Source: Asterias rubens
Taxonomy: Eukaryota; Echinodermata; Asteroidea; Forcipulatida; Asteriidae
Length of the DNA: 64,000 bases
Direction of reading: 5' to 3'
Assembly: GCF_902459465.1 (NCBI RefSeq)
Contig: NC_047065.1
Coordinates: 1,918,309-1,982,308, forward strand
Shown piece after piece: positions 42,901-53,770 of this stretch (positions are counted from its first letter, which is position 1; every line of letters starts with the position of its first letter). The position numbers and the translations under genes are program-made. Below the pieces are notes generated by a model, which worked only from the letters and a program-made list of their open reading frames with translations, ran no database searches and was not told where the DNA came from.

Positions 42901-45900
42901 GATAGAGATAACTTTCAACTTTCTCCAGTTGGAGGATGGTAAGGATGAACTGGCCATCGGGATGGGTCCAGTGGCTGACTTCCAGATAGCTACCTACACC
43001 TTTGACTTGTCTGAGTATAACCCACTCCCAGAACCGATTGAGATGGTTGGAGACAGAATGTGGATGAATCTTTTCACTGATCAAAATCAGCAGAGGATGG
43101 GCTTTAACATCAGCTATAGAATAGGTTGGTTACTTAAAATACACTCTCTATGCTTTTATAAAAATTGCACCATTTATTTTTCGGCTAAGAATATTTCTTT
43201 CTTTTGTTCTTAACCATCGAAAAACTAAAGAATCCAACGATTTTCTGGTATATAAACTAACGGTGTCTCTACTTTAAAAAAAAAATCTACAAATAACTTG
43301 TTACAATACGCGATAACAACCTGTGCGTTTTATAACATTACAACATTTATCTTTTGACTATTTAAAGAATTATATTTTTTCTTCTAATCTTTAGTTTTCA
43401 AAAAACTTTGCAAAAACTAAAGAATTCCTGACGATGTCTCTAGTTATAAAGTTGTCATAAACCATCGCATCAACTAAGTTTATCAGTGGGTGGTATACAT
43501 AAACTCACTGTGTCTCTACTTTTATTATCAAATTTTTACCACAATAAAGGTTTAATCAAGAAGGGATAATATTAAATACAGCTATTTAAAAAACACCATT
43601 ACAATGGCATAAAATAATTGTTTTATTTCTTGTTTGTGTATACTAACGTCAAAATATGTTGGTTTACAATTTGCAGACGGCGACGAATGTACACCGAACC
43701 TCTGCCCACCGGGAGAAATGTGCACTGATTTGGAATATTACTACACCTGCACAAATATCCAGACAGGTAATTCATGCTACTGTGTTATGCCACTGTACTT
43801 AGTAGAAACGTCCTACTATTTATAACAGCAATACTTCTAACTTGTATTCACTGCTTCTTGTACTCAGCGAGCATCATTACAACCCAGTTTCCTCATCCTG
43901 CATCTTTAATTCATTAATTCAGATAAAAATGCCCTACCATTGTTGATAAACATGCGCGCTGCATGGTTGGCATGGCAGCCGATCACATTAAGTTGTGTTA
44001 ACAGATGTTGTGAACAAATTTTGCAAAATTTCGATTAACAAAAAAACACATTCCACGATTGGTTGCTTTGTTTCTAACAAATTCGACACTTGTTATAATA
44101 CTTTTGTAACATTGATTACGATCTTTACATTTCTGTTTAATGCTTTGCATTTTGACCTTACGGCTTTCCATAGTTTTCCAATCTCGGTTGGCAACAACTC
44201 AGGCTGTGACGTTGAAAAACAAAAGTCTATATTCATTGTTAGATTAAGCAAACACGTCAGTTATCTTTGGTGGACAATAATATTATGTGATTTCATCTCT
44301 CCTATAGGGATGTGCACCCCAAACGCCTGTCAGAACAGCGGAGTGTGTAGTGTGACTCCTGCTGGTGCGCCGTACTGCGCGTGCTTGGAGGGATTCGAAG
44401 GAGATTATTGCCAAATTATCTCTCGTAAGTGGTGATATAGAACCAGATTCATTATTTATTTTAATATGCTATTTATTAATAGTTTGAAACTAATCAAAAA
44501 TATGATCAGGAACATCGATTGTGTTTGATATGGCATGCTCACATCAATCTATGTTTATAGAAATTATCGAATGTATAAAGCAGCTCTATGAAATTGGTCC
44601 CTAGGACGGGTACCGTGATTGAATTAATTCCAACAAAAATCGAAGTAAGTTAAAGAGCTTTCATCTAAAATTGTTACTTACCGTTAATTTTTGCTTCTAC
44701 TTATACTACTCAGCCGGTAACTGTTCTGACGTCACACGGAATTTCTACAACCAGCGAGATGGTCAGATAGCGTCTCCAAACTTCCCCATGAACTACCCAA
44801 ACAACGAGGACTGTGCCTACTTCATCGGTACCCCAGACGCCAAGAAAATAGAGTTCACTTTCCACTCTCTTGGTCTACAGGCATCGAGAGACAATGTCAC
44901 AATCGGGAGTGGGCCCTTTGTTGACGGTGCCGCGAGTTTGGTATCGTACAGCATGCCGTCTGGCTCGCCGTTGCCGGGGCCCCTTACCGTGATGGGGAAC
45001 AAGGCGTGGCTTAATCTGGTGACGGACGCTGTAGACCAGAATACGGGATTTAACGTAACATGGAGAATAGGTTGGTTGTTATTTGTTTTACCTGACACAT
45101 TATGTTACATGTGTCATTTTGTTTAATTAACAGCTGGTATTCAAAGTGAAAGCTTGCAATAACTCCCCTACCATCAACAAACAAATGTTGCAGTTTGATT
45201 TCCGTCTACTCTTCTTTATTTTAATGTTGAATCAAATAAGGTTATATTCTTTATTCCCAGTGAAAAACTAGCATGTATTAAATCATTGCGGTTCCCGCTG
45301 CTAGCACATAGGATTCGCACTATACCTATAGCACCGGACTACAGCTCAGTGGTCACAATATCGTGGAATCACACCCGTGTGATATGCCTGTTGGTTTGTT
45401 CACAGAACTCGAAGAAAGTACAAAGAATTCAGTGCTTAATACACATCGGTGTAAGAGTAAACAGAACATTATATTCTTTATTCCCGATGCAAACTCAAAA
45501 TCCACCAAAGTGCACACTTGATCACCAATGAAAAACACGAGCAGTTGGTGCTGTCAGGTGGTTTATTTTACACCTGTTTTGTTATCTATTTTAGACGGAG
45601 ACGAGTGTTTGCCGAAACCTTGCTTGCCAGGAGAAACTTGCATTGACATCGAATTTGGCTTCACTTGTGATAAGCCAATCGCATGTAAGTATGAGGTCTA
45701 TCAAACAATTCTATTTAAATCTTCATACAACTCCAACCCGAAATCTCATTTTAAACAGTCACTTGATATCGAGTTTGAAACTTCATTTTTGAAAAGCCAA
45801 TCGCATGTAAGATGAGGTCTATTACACAATTCTATTTAAAATCTTCATAAAATCTCAACCCAAATCTCATGTTAAACACCTGTTCTCATTATAATTAGCC

Positions 45901-48900
45901 AATTATCTTGAATCTCTCGTTTCTCAGTATCATGCAACCCCAATCCCTGCAAGCAGAATGCAGTGTGTGACCCCAAACCAAGTGGCAGCCCTTACTGCCA
46001 GTGTCCTGTGGATTACCAAGGCGATTACTGCCAGACTGAAATCGGTAAGTGTTTCATTAAAACCATCAAAATGATCCTCTAAGTAATGGTAAAAAAAAAA
46101 TCCCGGTTATAGGTTTTCCCAGCCATTTTCAACAAAAATCCATTAATTTTAGCACCCGGCTTAATACATTTCGTTTGGAAATAACTGCTCTGTCATCCAG
46201 TGTTTAAAGATGTAGTAGAAATTTAACTATGGCAATGGTCAAAATGTAGTTGGTGTACAAATGAAATAGCATGACTGAAGCGAACCTGAATGAGAAAAAC
46301 AAAAACGAAATTAATGCATTTTTATAGCTATATATTATAGTTTGAGTAGATTAGGGTAACAGGTATGCGTGGTTATTCAGCGGCGCGTTAATGAAATAAT
46401 CGGGTAGATTTTTGCTGAAATTGGCTGGGAAAACCTAAATTAGTTCTTATACAGCAAATTAAAACAGAAGTAGGTCCACGTCAAAAGTTGAGAAGTTGAA
46501 CTATCCACCCCGGACGTTATCATAATTCCTTTCCAGCGACTGATTCATTTTGGTTTTTTCCTGTTTCAGTTTCTAGTTGCAATGACCCAAACCGGAACTT
46601 CTACGGTCAGAGACAGGGTGTCATAACCTCCCCCGGTTTCCCCACCCCTTATCCAAACAACCAAGACTGCAGTTACTTCGTCGGGGTCCCTGACGCCAAG
46701 AAAGTCGAAATCACCATAAACGCATTGAGTCTGGAGGGAGTTGATGAATTGACGATCGGCAATGGTTCACTCGCTGACTATCGGGAGAATCTGCGATCGT
46801 TTGGAGCAGAGGGTTTGAATGCGACCATGGGGATGCCGGTTACCTTTGAGGTACCAGGGGACAGGGCGTGGTTGAATCTGTACACAGATGTGTTTAATAC
46901 ACGAGAAGGATTCAGTGTCAGCTATAGGATAGGTCAGTATTAAAGGTCAAATTTAAAAGACATTATCCGAACCGATATCCCTATTATTATACAATACTTT
47001 TTTGTTCTGAATAAATGAAAAGAGCAAAAAGCATGTTTCATTTAAAGGCAGTGGACACTATTGGTAATACCTCAAAATAATTATTATCATAAAACTTTTC
47101 TTGATTACGAGTAATAGGGAGAGGTTGATATAGTATAACACATTGTGAGAAACAGCTCCCTCTGAAGTGACGTAGTTTTCGAGAAAGAAGTAGTTTTTCC
47201 ACGAATTTGATTTCGAGACCTCATATTTAGAATTTGAGGTCTCGAAATCAAGCATCTGAAAGCACACAACTTCGTGTTACAAGGGTGTTTTTTTCTTTCA
47301 TAGTTATCTCGCAACTACTCCGACGACCAATCAATTGAAGTTCAATTTTTCACAGGTGTATTATTTTGTGCATATGCTGAGATACACCAAGTATTAAGAA
47401 GACTGGTCTTTGACAATTACCAATAATGTCCATTCAGGCAATAATAGCGTGACTGGTATGTGCGTTCTGCTCTGCCATGCAGTTTCGGATCGGATACCAC
47501 ATGCCGCGCCTACATCCTTTTACGGACTGTAGAGGGGGTAACCCTGTTTCAGCTCCATATCCGAATAAAAAGACAAATTCAGTAGATTGTCAGACATTTC
47601 CCCCGTATAGAGGCTCGAACTCATCTTCGCATAATTTCCTCAGGCTTCTGCACTGTGGTGATATACCGATTAGGTAAATGGGAATGCAAAAAGGAACACG
47701 CTGTAAAGTGGTATTGTAAAAAAATAAAAATGCCAGATACTTCCCCAGGTGAGGCTCGAACTCACAACCTTTGCATATCCTCGCAGCAACGCGTTTGGTT
47801 ACTGTCTATAAGTACAACGCGCTAACCAATTGTGCTACTGGGGACGGCGAGAATAAGTGGCAATGTGAGAGCAAAATGAGTGAAATTGTTTCAAAAAAGA
47901 TATATTTCATTAAAACAAAATCATGGCCATACGTTTCCCCAGGTGAGGCTCGAACTCACAACCTTTGCATATCCTCGCAGCAACGCGTTTGGTTACTGTC
48001 TATAAGTACAACGCGCTAACCAATATTGTGCTACTGGGGACGGCAAGAATAAGTGGCAATGTAAGAGCAAAATGAATAAAAAAAATTAAAAAAAGATATT
48101 TCAGTTTAAAAAAATCACGGCCATACATTTCCCCAGGTGAGGCTCGAACTCACAACCTTTGCATATCTTCGCAGCAACGCGTTTGGTTACTGTCTATAAG
48201 TACAACGCGCTAACCAATTGTGCTACTGGGGACGGCGAAAATAAGTGGATGAAAGAGCAAATTGAGTAAAATTGTTTCAAAAAAGATATATTTCATTAAA
48301 ACAAAATCATGGCCATACATTTCCCCAGGTGAGACTCGAACTCACAACCTTTGCATATCCTCGCAGCAACGCGTTTGGTTACTGTCTATAAGTACAACGC
48401 GCTAACCAATTGTGCTACTGGGGACGGCGAGAATAAGTTGCAATGTAAGAGCAAAATGAGTTTAAAAAAATTCAAAAAAGATATTTCAGTTTAAAAAAAT
48501 CATGGCCATACATTTCCCCAGGTGAGGCTCGAACTCACAACCTTTGCATATCCTCGCAGCAACGCGTTTGGTTACTGTCTATAAGTACAACGCGCTAACC
48601 AATTGTGCTACTGGGGACGGCAAGAATAAGTGGCAATGTGAGAGCAAAATGAGTAAAATTGTTTCAAAAAATATCTTTTTCATTAAAACAAAATCATGGC
48701 CATACATTTCCCCAGGTGAGGCTCGAACTCACAACCTTTGCATATCCTCGCAGCAACGCGTTTGGTTACTGTCTATAAGTACAACGCGCTAACCAATTGT
48801 GCTACTGGGGACGGCGAGAATAAGTGGCAATGTAAGAGCAAAATGAGTGAAATTGTTTCAAAAAAGATATATTTCATTAAAACAAAATCATGGCCATACA

Positions 48901-51099
48901 TTTCCCCAGGTGAGGCTCGAACTCACAACCTTTGCATATCCTCGCAGCAACGCGTTTGGTTACTGTCTATAAGTACAACGCGCTAACCAATTGTGCTACT
49001 GGGGACGGCGACAATAAGTGGCAATGTAAGGGCAAAATGAATAAAAAAAAATTCAAAAAAGATATTTCAGATTAAAAAAATCATGGCCATACATTTCCCC
49101 AGGTGAGGCTCGAACTCACAACCTTTGCATATCTTCGCAGCAACGCGTTTGGTTACTGTCTATAAGTACAACGCGCTAACCAATTGTGCTACTGGGGACG
49201 GCGAGAATAAGTGGATGTAAGAGCAAAATGAGTAAAATTGTTTCAAAAAAGATATATTTCATTAAAACAAAATCATGGCCATACATTTCCCCAGGTGAGG
49301 CTCGAACTCACAACCGTTGCATATCCTCACAGCAACGCGTTTAGGTTACTGTCTATAAGTACAACGCGCTAACCAATTGTGCTACTGGGGACCGTAAGAG
49401 TGGGTGGCCATTTTCCCCTAATGGCAGTTGGTTTGGGTCGACCAAGGTTCAACTACCATTAAGCAACCTCAAAAGTGAAAATAAAAACGTTTCTAAGAAC
49501 AAAGCACCGACTGACCTAACAACACTCGTGGAAGTGTCGTGGCCGAGCGGTTAAGAACACCGAATTCAAACTCTGGTGTTTCTGATCAGCAGAGTGTGGG
49601 TTCGAGTCCCCAGCCGTGACACTTGTGTCCTTAAGCAAGACACATAACCATTGCTTCGTCCTTCGGATGGGACGTAAAGCCGTTGGTCCCATGTGTTGTG
49701 TAACGCATGTAAAAGAACCCAGTGCACTTATCGAAAAGAGAAGGGGTTTGCCCCGGTGTTCCTGGCTGTGGCTGCTGTATGCGCCATAGCACCTTGTAAA
49801 CCCTTGTAAGGTGCTACATAATTGGGTCTCACAATTCATAACTTAATAACCAATTCTTTCTGTGTAATATAATACTAAGCGCCTTGAGTACCTTGTTTGG
49901 TAGATACGTGCGCTATATAAGACAATTCACTTTTATTATTATTTACTGGTTCACTTTATTTCTGATGTATATTATTCAGTAAACTTTTAAATTAATTTTT
50001 AAAATGAATTATTTTAACCAGATGGCGACGAGTGCCTCAGTAACCCATGTTTGACCGGACAGAAGTGCGTTGACCTGGAATACGAATTTGCCTGCCAAGG
50101 TAAGTGGTGTCATAATATGAAGTCGGTCTCTCTATAAACTCGTCTCGACGAATAATTAAACCAAAGCTTGCCGTAAAATCTTGTTGAAACTTATAGAAGC
50201 GTTGGCGAGAAATACAAAGTTAAGAAACTTGTGCCGAATTTAATATCATGAATAATTTCATATTCCCATATATTCCAAATCCGTTTTAATACAATTCAGA
50301 TGACATTATTACGGTTGTATATTTTAATCAATCGTTTTCGATAACCATAAATAATCATTTTATCCTACTTTTCCCCCAGTGGATGGAAGACCACCAGTAA
50401 CCACAACTGCCCCTACCACCACACCTGAAGCCGCCTCCCCTGCCTCGGTGACCAATGCCCCGGTTACAACCACTCCGGCCCCGGCAACCACTGAGGCGGC
50501 AGACGACTCAGAGTCCAGCGAAGAAACAGGCGGTGCATCCCTCGGTGGTGGTCGTGGTGATGGGGATGATGATGATGATGACGAGTCTCAGGAACAAAAT
50601 GGTGGTAGGTTTATTTATTTTTTCCTGAACATGCACAACGATTGGCACGATGGTAAAATAAGAACTGGAAAAACTGCACATTCTTTCCGGTATCTACAAT
50701 GTAATTGATTAAAATCTTTTGATGGACATTTATTGGTTTGCATAAAGCAAATCACCTGAAACATGCACAACGACCGACATAAAGCTAAAACAGCACATTC
50801 TTACCCGGTCTCTAGTGACAAAACACCGACTATAGTATATTAACAACAAATGTTGAAAATCTGAGTTGGACTCGAGTCCTACATGAAAAAACGAGAGTAT
50901 TATTATTTTATCTCGATTTTTCCCCCGAAAAGAAGAACACTCAAACTTACATCTGTTTAAATGCATTTTGTTGTTGTTTCCTTCAGGTGGCAACGCACAG
51001 CGGCCGCAAAAGCCAAAGAAGAACAGTTACCGAAGACGTACACAGCGCCGCAGACAGCAGAGAAAGAGACCTAACAGTAACAGACGTGGTGGGGACTAA
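39951..51099 (+). CDS. Secreted EGF/CUB-domain protein, 12 coding exons
   Basis: Exons: 39951-40011, 41986-42102, 42768-43124, 43677-43766, 44308-44424, 44714-45070, 45595-45684, 45928-46044, 46570-46932, 50022-50099, 50380-50604, 50987-51099; every junction is phase 1; 694 residues. Signal peptide (MQPLGAVLLTVLLGALVHGQ). Then three rounds of six-Cys EGF (39 aa), CUB (119, 119, 121 aa) and a short four-Cys module starting DGDEC (30, 30, 26 aa). Each CUB keeps the first Cys pair but lacks the second. Residues about 583-657 are Thr/Pro-rich, then acidic with a GGGRGDGDDD stretch (RGD); residues 658-694 are very basic (RRRTQRRRQQRKR). No membrane segment is seen, so it is probably an extracellular-matrix or secreted adhesive or binding protein. 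I do not recognise an orthologue. Intron 9 holds the tRNA array. Confidence 0.92.
40405..40490 (+). repeat. Dispersed repeat (two copies in window)
   Basis: caatagagcctaccagtctt, ctccattcaaataaataaaa and tactgctctccc recur at 53072-53155 with small changes. Type unknown. Confidence 0.6.
40801..40845. repeat. Perfect 18-bp hairpin
   Basis: ccttgtaatgcgccagta (40801-40818) and its exact inverse (40828-40845) around a 9-base loop, in intron 1 of the EGF/CUB gene. Confidence 0.85.
41105..41312. mobile_element. Intact MITE of the type split at 2571-3212
   Basis: Starts tgggcccaatttaatggctc and ends gagccattaaattgggccca, exact inverses; the inner sequence also folds (gcgccgaatttctgcgc / gcgccgattctgtgc). 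Confidence 0.85.
47042..47437 (+). mobile_element. TTAA-flanked MITE (family A)
   Basis: Left end TTAAAGGCAGTGGACAC; the right end is eroded (ccaataatgtccattc). It lies upstream of the tRNA array in the same intron. Confidence 0.75.
47741..47844 (-). tRNA. tRNA-Ile (UAU) copy 1, with intron
   Basis: Minus strand: acceptor TCCCCAG pairs with CTGGGGA, discriminator A; D arm GCAC-AATTGGTTA-GCGC; anticodon stem TTGTA/TGCAA with loop CT-TAT-A; T arm GTGAG-TTCGAGC-CTCAC. A ~30-base intron after the base 3' of the anticodon (37/38) begins GACAGTAACC. A and B boxes are intact, and an oligo-T stretch follows. The layout matches metazoan tRNA-Ile(UAU), which carries an intron. An A12:C23 mismatch in the D stem is shared by all copies. 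The downstream spacer here (tgccagatactt, rich in T on the minus strand further out) differs from other copies. Confidence 0.85.
47935..48040 (-). tRNA. tRNA-Ile (UAU) copy 2, D-loop altered
   Basis: As copy 1 but with two extra bases in the D loop (minus strand AATATTGGTTA), which disturbs the A box spacing. Probably the least likely to be active. Confidence 0.65.
48129..48232 (-). tRNA. tRNA-Ile (UAU) copy 3
   Basis: Mature part identical to copy 1; one change in the intron (gcatatcttcgc on the plus strand). Followed on the minus strand by a TTTTTTT run about 16 bases away. Confidence 0.85.
48321..48424 (-). tRNA. tRNA-Ile (UAU) copy 4
   Basis: Same as copy 1 except the T loop reads TTCGAGT (last base changed), which leaves the T stem paired and the B box GTTCGA core intact. 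Confidence 0.8.
48514..48617 (-). tRNA. tRNA-Ile (UAU) copy 5
   Basis: Structure and intron identical to copy 1; followed on the minus strand by an oligo-T run in a type B spacer. Confidence 0.85.
48708..48811 (-). tRNA. tRNA-Ile (UAU) copy 6
   Basis: Structure and intron identical to copy 1; followed on the minus strand by GATTTTGTTTT in a type A spacer. Confidence 0.85.
48902..49005 (-). tRNA. tRNA-Ile (UAU) copy 7
   Basis: Structure and intron identical to copy 1; type A spacer downstream on the minus strand. Confidence 0.85.
49095..49198 (-). tRNA. tRNA-Ile (UAU) copy 8
   Basis: Mature part identical to copy 1; shares the intron change of copy 3; type B spacer downstream on the minus strand. 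Confidence 0.85.
49287..49391 (-). tRNA. tRNA-Ile (UAU) copy 9, outermost copy
   Basis: One extra base and one change in the intron, and C in place of A at the first variable-loop position (plus strand aaccgttgca). First copy on the minus strand; its upstream flank (ccgtaagagtgggtgg) differs from the array spacer. Confidence 0.75.
49534..49945 (+). repeat. tRNA-derived SINE (family 1), nearly full length
   Basis: Head tgtcgtggccgagcggttaa (A box) and gtgggttcgagtccccagcc (B box), body gggacgtaaagccgttggtc, and a tail ending with attattatt. It matches the minus-strand copies at 15376-15771 and 17827-18098. The class II tRNA-like head is not a functional tRNA because the 3' acceptor strand is fused to SINE body. 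Confidence 0.8.
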
Positions 51100-51149
51100 C
51101 AAGAACACACCATAATATCGTCGTCATGCAAACAAAGTTCTCAATCGGC

Positions 51150-51155
51150 AATAAA
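51150..51155 (+). terminator. Polyadenylation signal AATAAA of the EGF/CUB gene
   Basis: AATAAA 51 bases after the TAA stop at 51097-51099, in the right orientation. This implies a very short 3' UTR. Confidence 0.65.
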
Positions 51156-51159
51156 TATC

Positions 51160-53770
51160 AAACCGCCTTCTTTATGCTGCTGTTGGCTATATAAAGGTTT
51201 TGAAAATATGTTGTTTTACAGGTCTTTTTACCAAGTAAACAACGTGACCAATTCAATGTTTTTTTTTAAAGACGCACTTCAGGCCCGTGCAAAAGCCCTA
51301 TTTTCTACTTTTGGTTACCATTTTTTATTAACGGCCTACAACTTTTGATTAGAAACACATACAGTATATTTCGAATATATAAAGCATTTTGAGAAATATT
51401 ACCTTCAAAGTAGTTATATAAAAGATATTCATATCACAAAAATTTAATAAGAAGCGCCCGTGTATTCCTGCACATGGATTATTCTTCAATGGTGTGTGGA
51501 CATTCGCTCCGGATTTTCGGCGATGTCCCCAAGACGCGACCACCTTTTAAAATGAAACTTTTCAAAGATTATTTTTAATCTACATTATATAGGATTAAAA
51601 CGACCAAACTGTTCCAAAAACCAAGCCTTCAAGACAACTTTTTGTATATTACTAATTACCGTTTAACGTGATTGTTGTTGTTACTGTTTTTCATATATTG
51701 TTCTGACGTCTTTTGTTATTTATACATTAACGAATAATTAATAGAATCAAATCAAACTTGCATGTGCCCGGGTATCCGTGGGTCATAATGATTGTGTTTT
51801 TCAATGACGATTGTAGAAAGAAATACAATGTGAATGCAAAACAGAGCCAGTTGTATACTATTTTGCAATACAATAATTATATACGCAGATAGATGAAATA
51901 ATAAAGATACAGTTATTAAGTTGAATTTCTACGATTAGCAATACTTTATCTTGTGTTTTATGTTTTGTTTGTAAAAATGTGCCTTTTGGTGCGTACTTTA
52001 TTGTCACACTATGCATTTGATAGAGGAAGATTACAAACAACAGACTTCCAAAATGGCAAAAGAGTTGAATAGCATTGTAAGGTGCAAGAGGTAAATTTCA
52101 ACACGTGGTGTCGTTTTCGTCTTTTTAAAAAGTGTTATTAAATACCGCGGAGAGTATGCATTCTGATTGGTCAAATATTGGTCACATGGGCGGGGGTCGT
52201 TATCATCAACGACAGCGGCCAGCCACCGGCGACCCGGCCATTACTACGAAGTGAATACCGGCTAACCAAACTCTTATTCCCGATTAAAATGAGATGAAGA
52301 CAATCACCCATGTTCCGGAGGGAACCACACAAAGAGTATACACAAATTTAATTTTGATTTGATAACTTGACATTTAAAAAAAAATTAACAAATCAGTTTT
52401 AAGTTGAGCCACACGTCAAAAACTCACTGAAGAAAAAACATCGAACCGATTCCCTAAATTACAAGTAGAACTTATACATCAGCTGTGTTTAGTTTTTATC
52501 TTTAGTATTGCTCAGACATACTTGGTTCAAAAAAGACAAGTAAAACAAGCAAAACAAACATTAAGACAAATCGTTTTTTCTTCATTTAATAAATTTAACT
52601 TATTTTCAAGGCTTATAATGTTCACCAGCATTGACATGAAAGGCAGTAATTAACAAACGAACTAACCCTCATGCAGTGCTGTATTGCACCTGATCATTTT
52701 TGCATTCTGAAAATTTATTAAGAAATTCACTGCATCTTTCTGGGAACTAGAAAAGTGGACTTGAATTTGGGGATTCACTCTGTATGTTAAAAACCCAATT
52801 CAAACTTACTATTTTGACCCAAAAGACTTTCTGGTAACCTTAAAATGAAAATAGATGATTTGAAGAAAGAACAAACTCTTCCGATAGAAAGCAAAGCCAA
52901 AATCTTCATATAAACAAGAGTAAACAGAAAACCACGCAATTTCGAGGCATATTTATGTAGATCATTGTATTCTACTTTTACAATATCTTTCTAACCATAA
53001 ACATTTTACAACAAACGGTTACAGAACGATTTTCAAAGACCAGCTCGACCGATCCAAGGCAACGTGTTCCTTTAACAATAGGGCGTACCAGTCTTATTAC
53101 TCCATTCAAATAAATAAAATAAATCTGAACGGTCAAAGTATTGCTCTCCCATAAACAAGAAGAAGAAACTCCTTGTTGCTGATATTAATTGCATAGATAT
53201 GAATATGCATAGATAATGATATGACTGTGAATAATTGGCAAGATATCTGCTGTAAGACATCTGCTCAAAGGTCATGGTTTTGAATTCCACCCGACTAGAA
53301 TGCCTGTGATTTTTCACATCATGATTAATTTAATTGTGAAAACCAAAGTAACTACTAACCAGTGAGTTTCCAAAGTACAAAACTTTATTCAAAATATAAA
53401 ATACTCTTTTAACTCCCACAAGGAGACATACAAACCTAGCTGTCAATCTCTCTTATACACACATTGTTTAAATGTCCACAATTATGAATTAAACAAATCA
53501 GGAAATTGTGATTCAGTAACAAGATGGCAATACTTATTCTAGTCATTATAAAATAAACAACTAGCTTGGTAGGATTCGAACTCACAACTTTTTGATTGCA
53601 AGTCCTGCAGTCTAACCACTAGACCACTGTTAAAACCATTACGAAATTGTGATTCAGAGATCGGCTTAGCAGGATTCAAACCCACAACCTTGTGATTGCA
53701 AGTCCTGCAGTCTAACTACTGGCTAGCATGATCTTTGGAGGTAAGTTAGCTGAGAGAAAAGACAATCTAA
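51160..53770. other. Convergent intergenic region between the EGF/CUB gene and SDR39U1
   Basis: AT-rich sequence with no recognised gene. A minus-strand AATAAA at 53384-53389 is a candidate end for SDR39U1. A dispersed repeat lies at 53072-53155 and two tandem tRNA-like SINE pieces at 53555-53725. Confidence 0.6.
53555..53725 (-). repeat. Two tandem tRNA-like SINE pieces (family 4)
   Basis: Both units contain, on the plus strand, gattgcaagtcctgcagtct preceded by ggattcgaactcacaac or ggattcaaacccacaacc, i.e. a minus-strand A box (TCTAGTGGTTAGACTGCAGG) and B box. Part of the same family appears on the plus strand at 42145-42190. Confidence 0.55.

Larger units (their letters stand above)
47741..49391 (-). 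repeat. Nine-unit tRNA-Ile(UAU) tandem array
   Basis: Copy spacing is 192-194 bases. Spacers are of two kinds: type A with gtttcaaaaaagatatattt and type B with aaaaagatatttcagtttaa. From low to high coordinate the order is A B A B A A B A, so the array grew partly as two-copy units. A weak B-box-like remnant (gaggctcgaactcatc, about 47610) may be a decayed tenth copy. Confidence 0.9.

Noticed and set aside
44817-45098. 93-codon minus-strand ORF
   Set aside because: Shadow of the second CUB exon, which has clear homology and correct splice sites.
47771-48986. Three 82-codon ORFs with nearly the same protein
   Set aside because: They are read across the tRNA units and spacers on the opposite strand; the similarity comes from the tandem array.
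47741-49391. Regular ~193-base repeats resembling a CRISPR array
   Set aside because: The repeated part folds as tRNA-Ile(UAU) with an intron, the host is a eukaryote, and spacers are repeats themselves.
49534-49620. Possible functional tRNA-Leu/Ser gene
   Set aside because: The head has A and B boxes but the acceptor 3' strand is replaced by SINE body; identical heads occur in other SINE copies.
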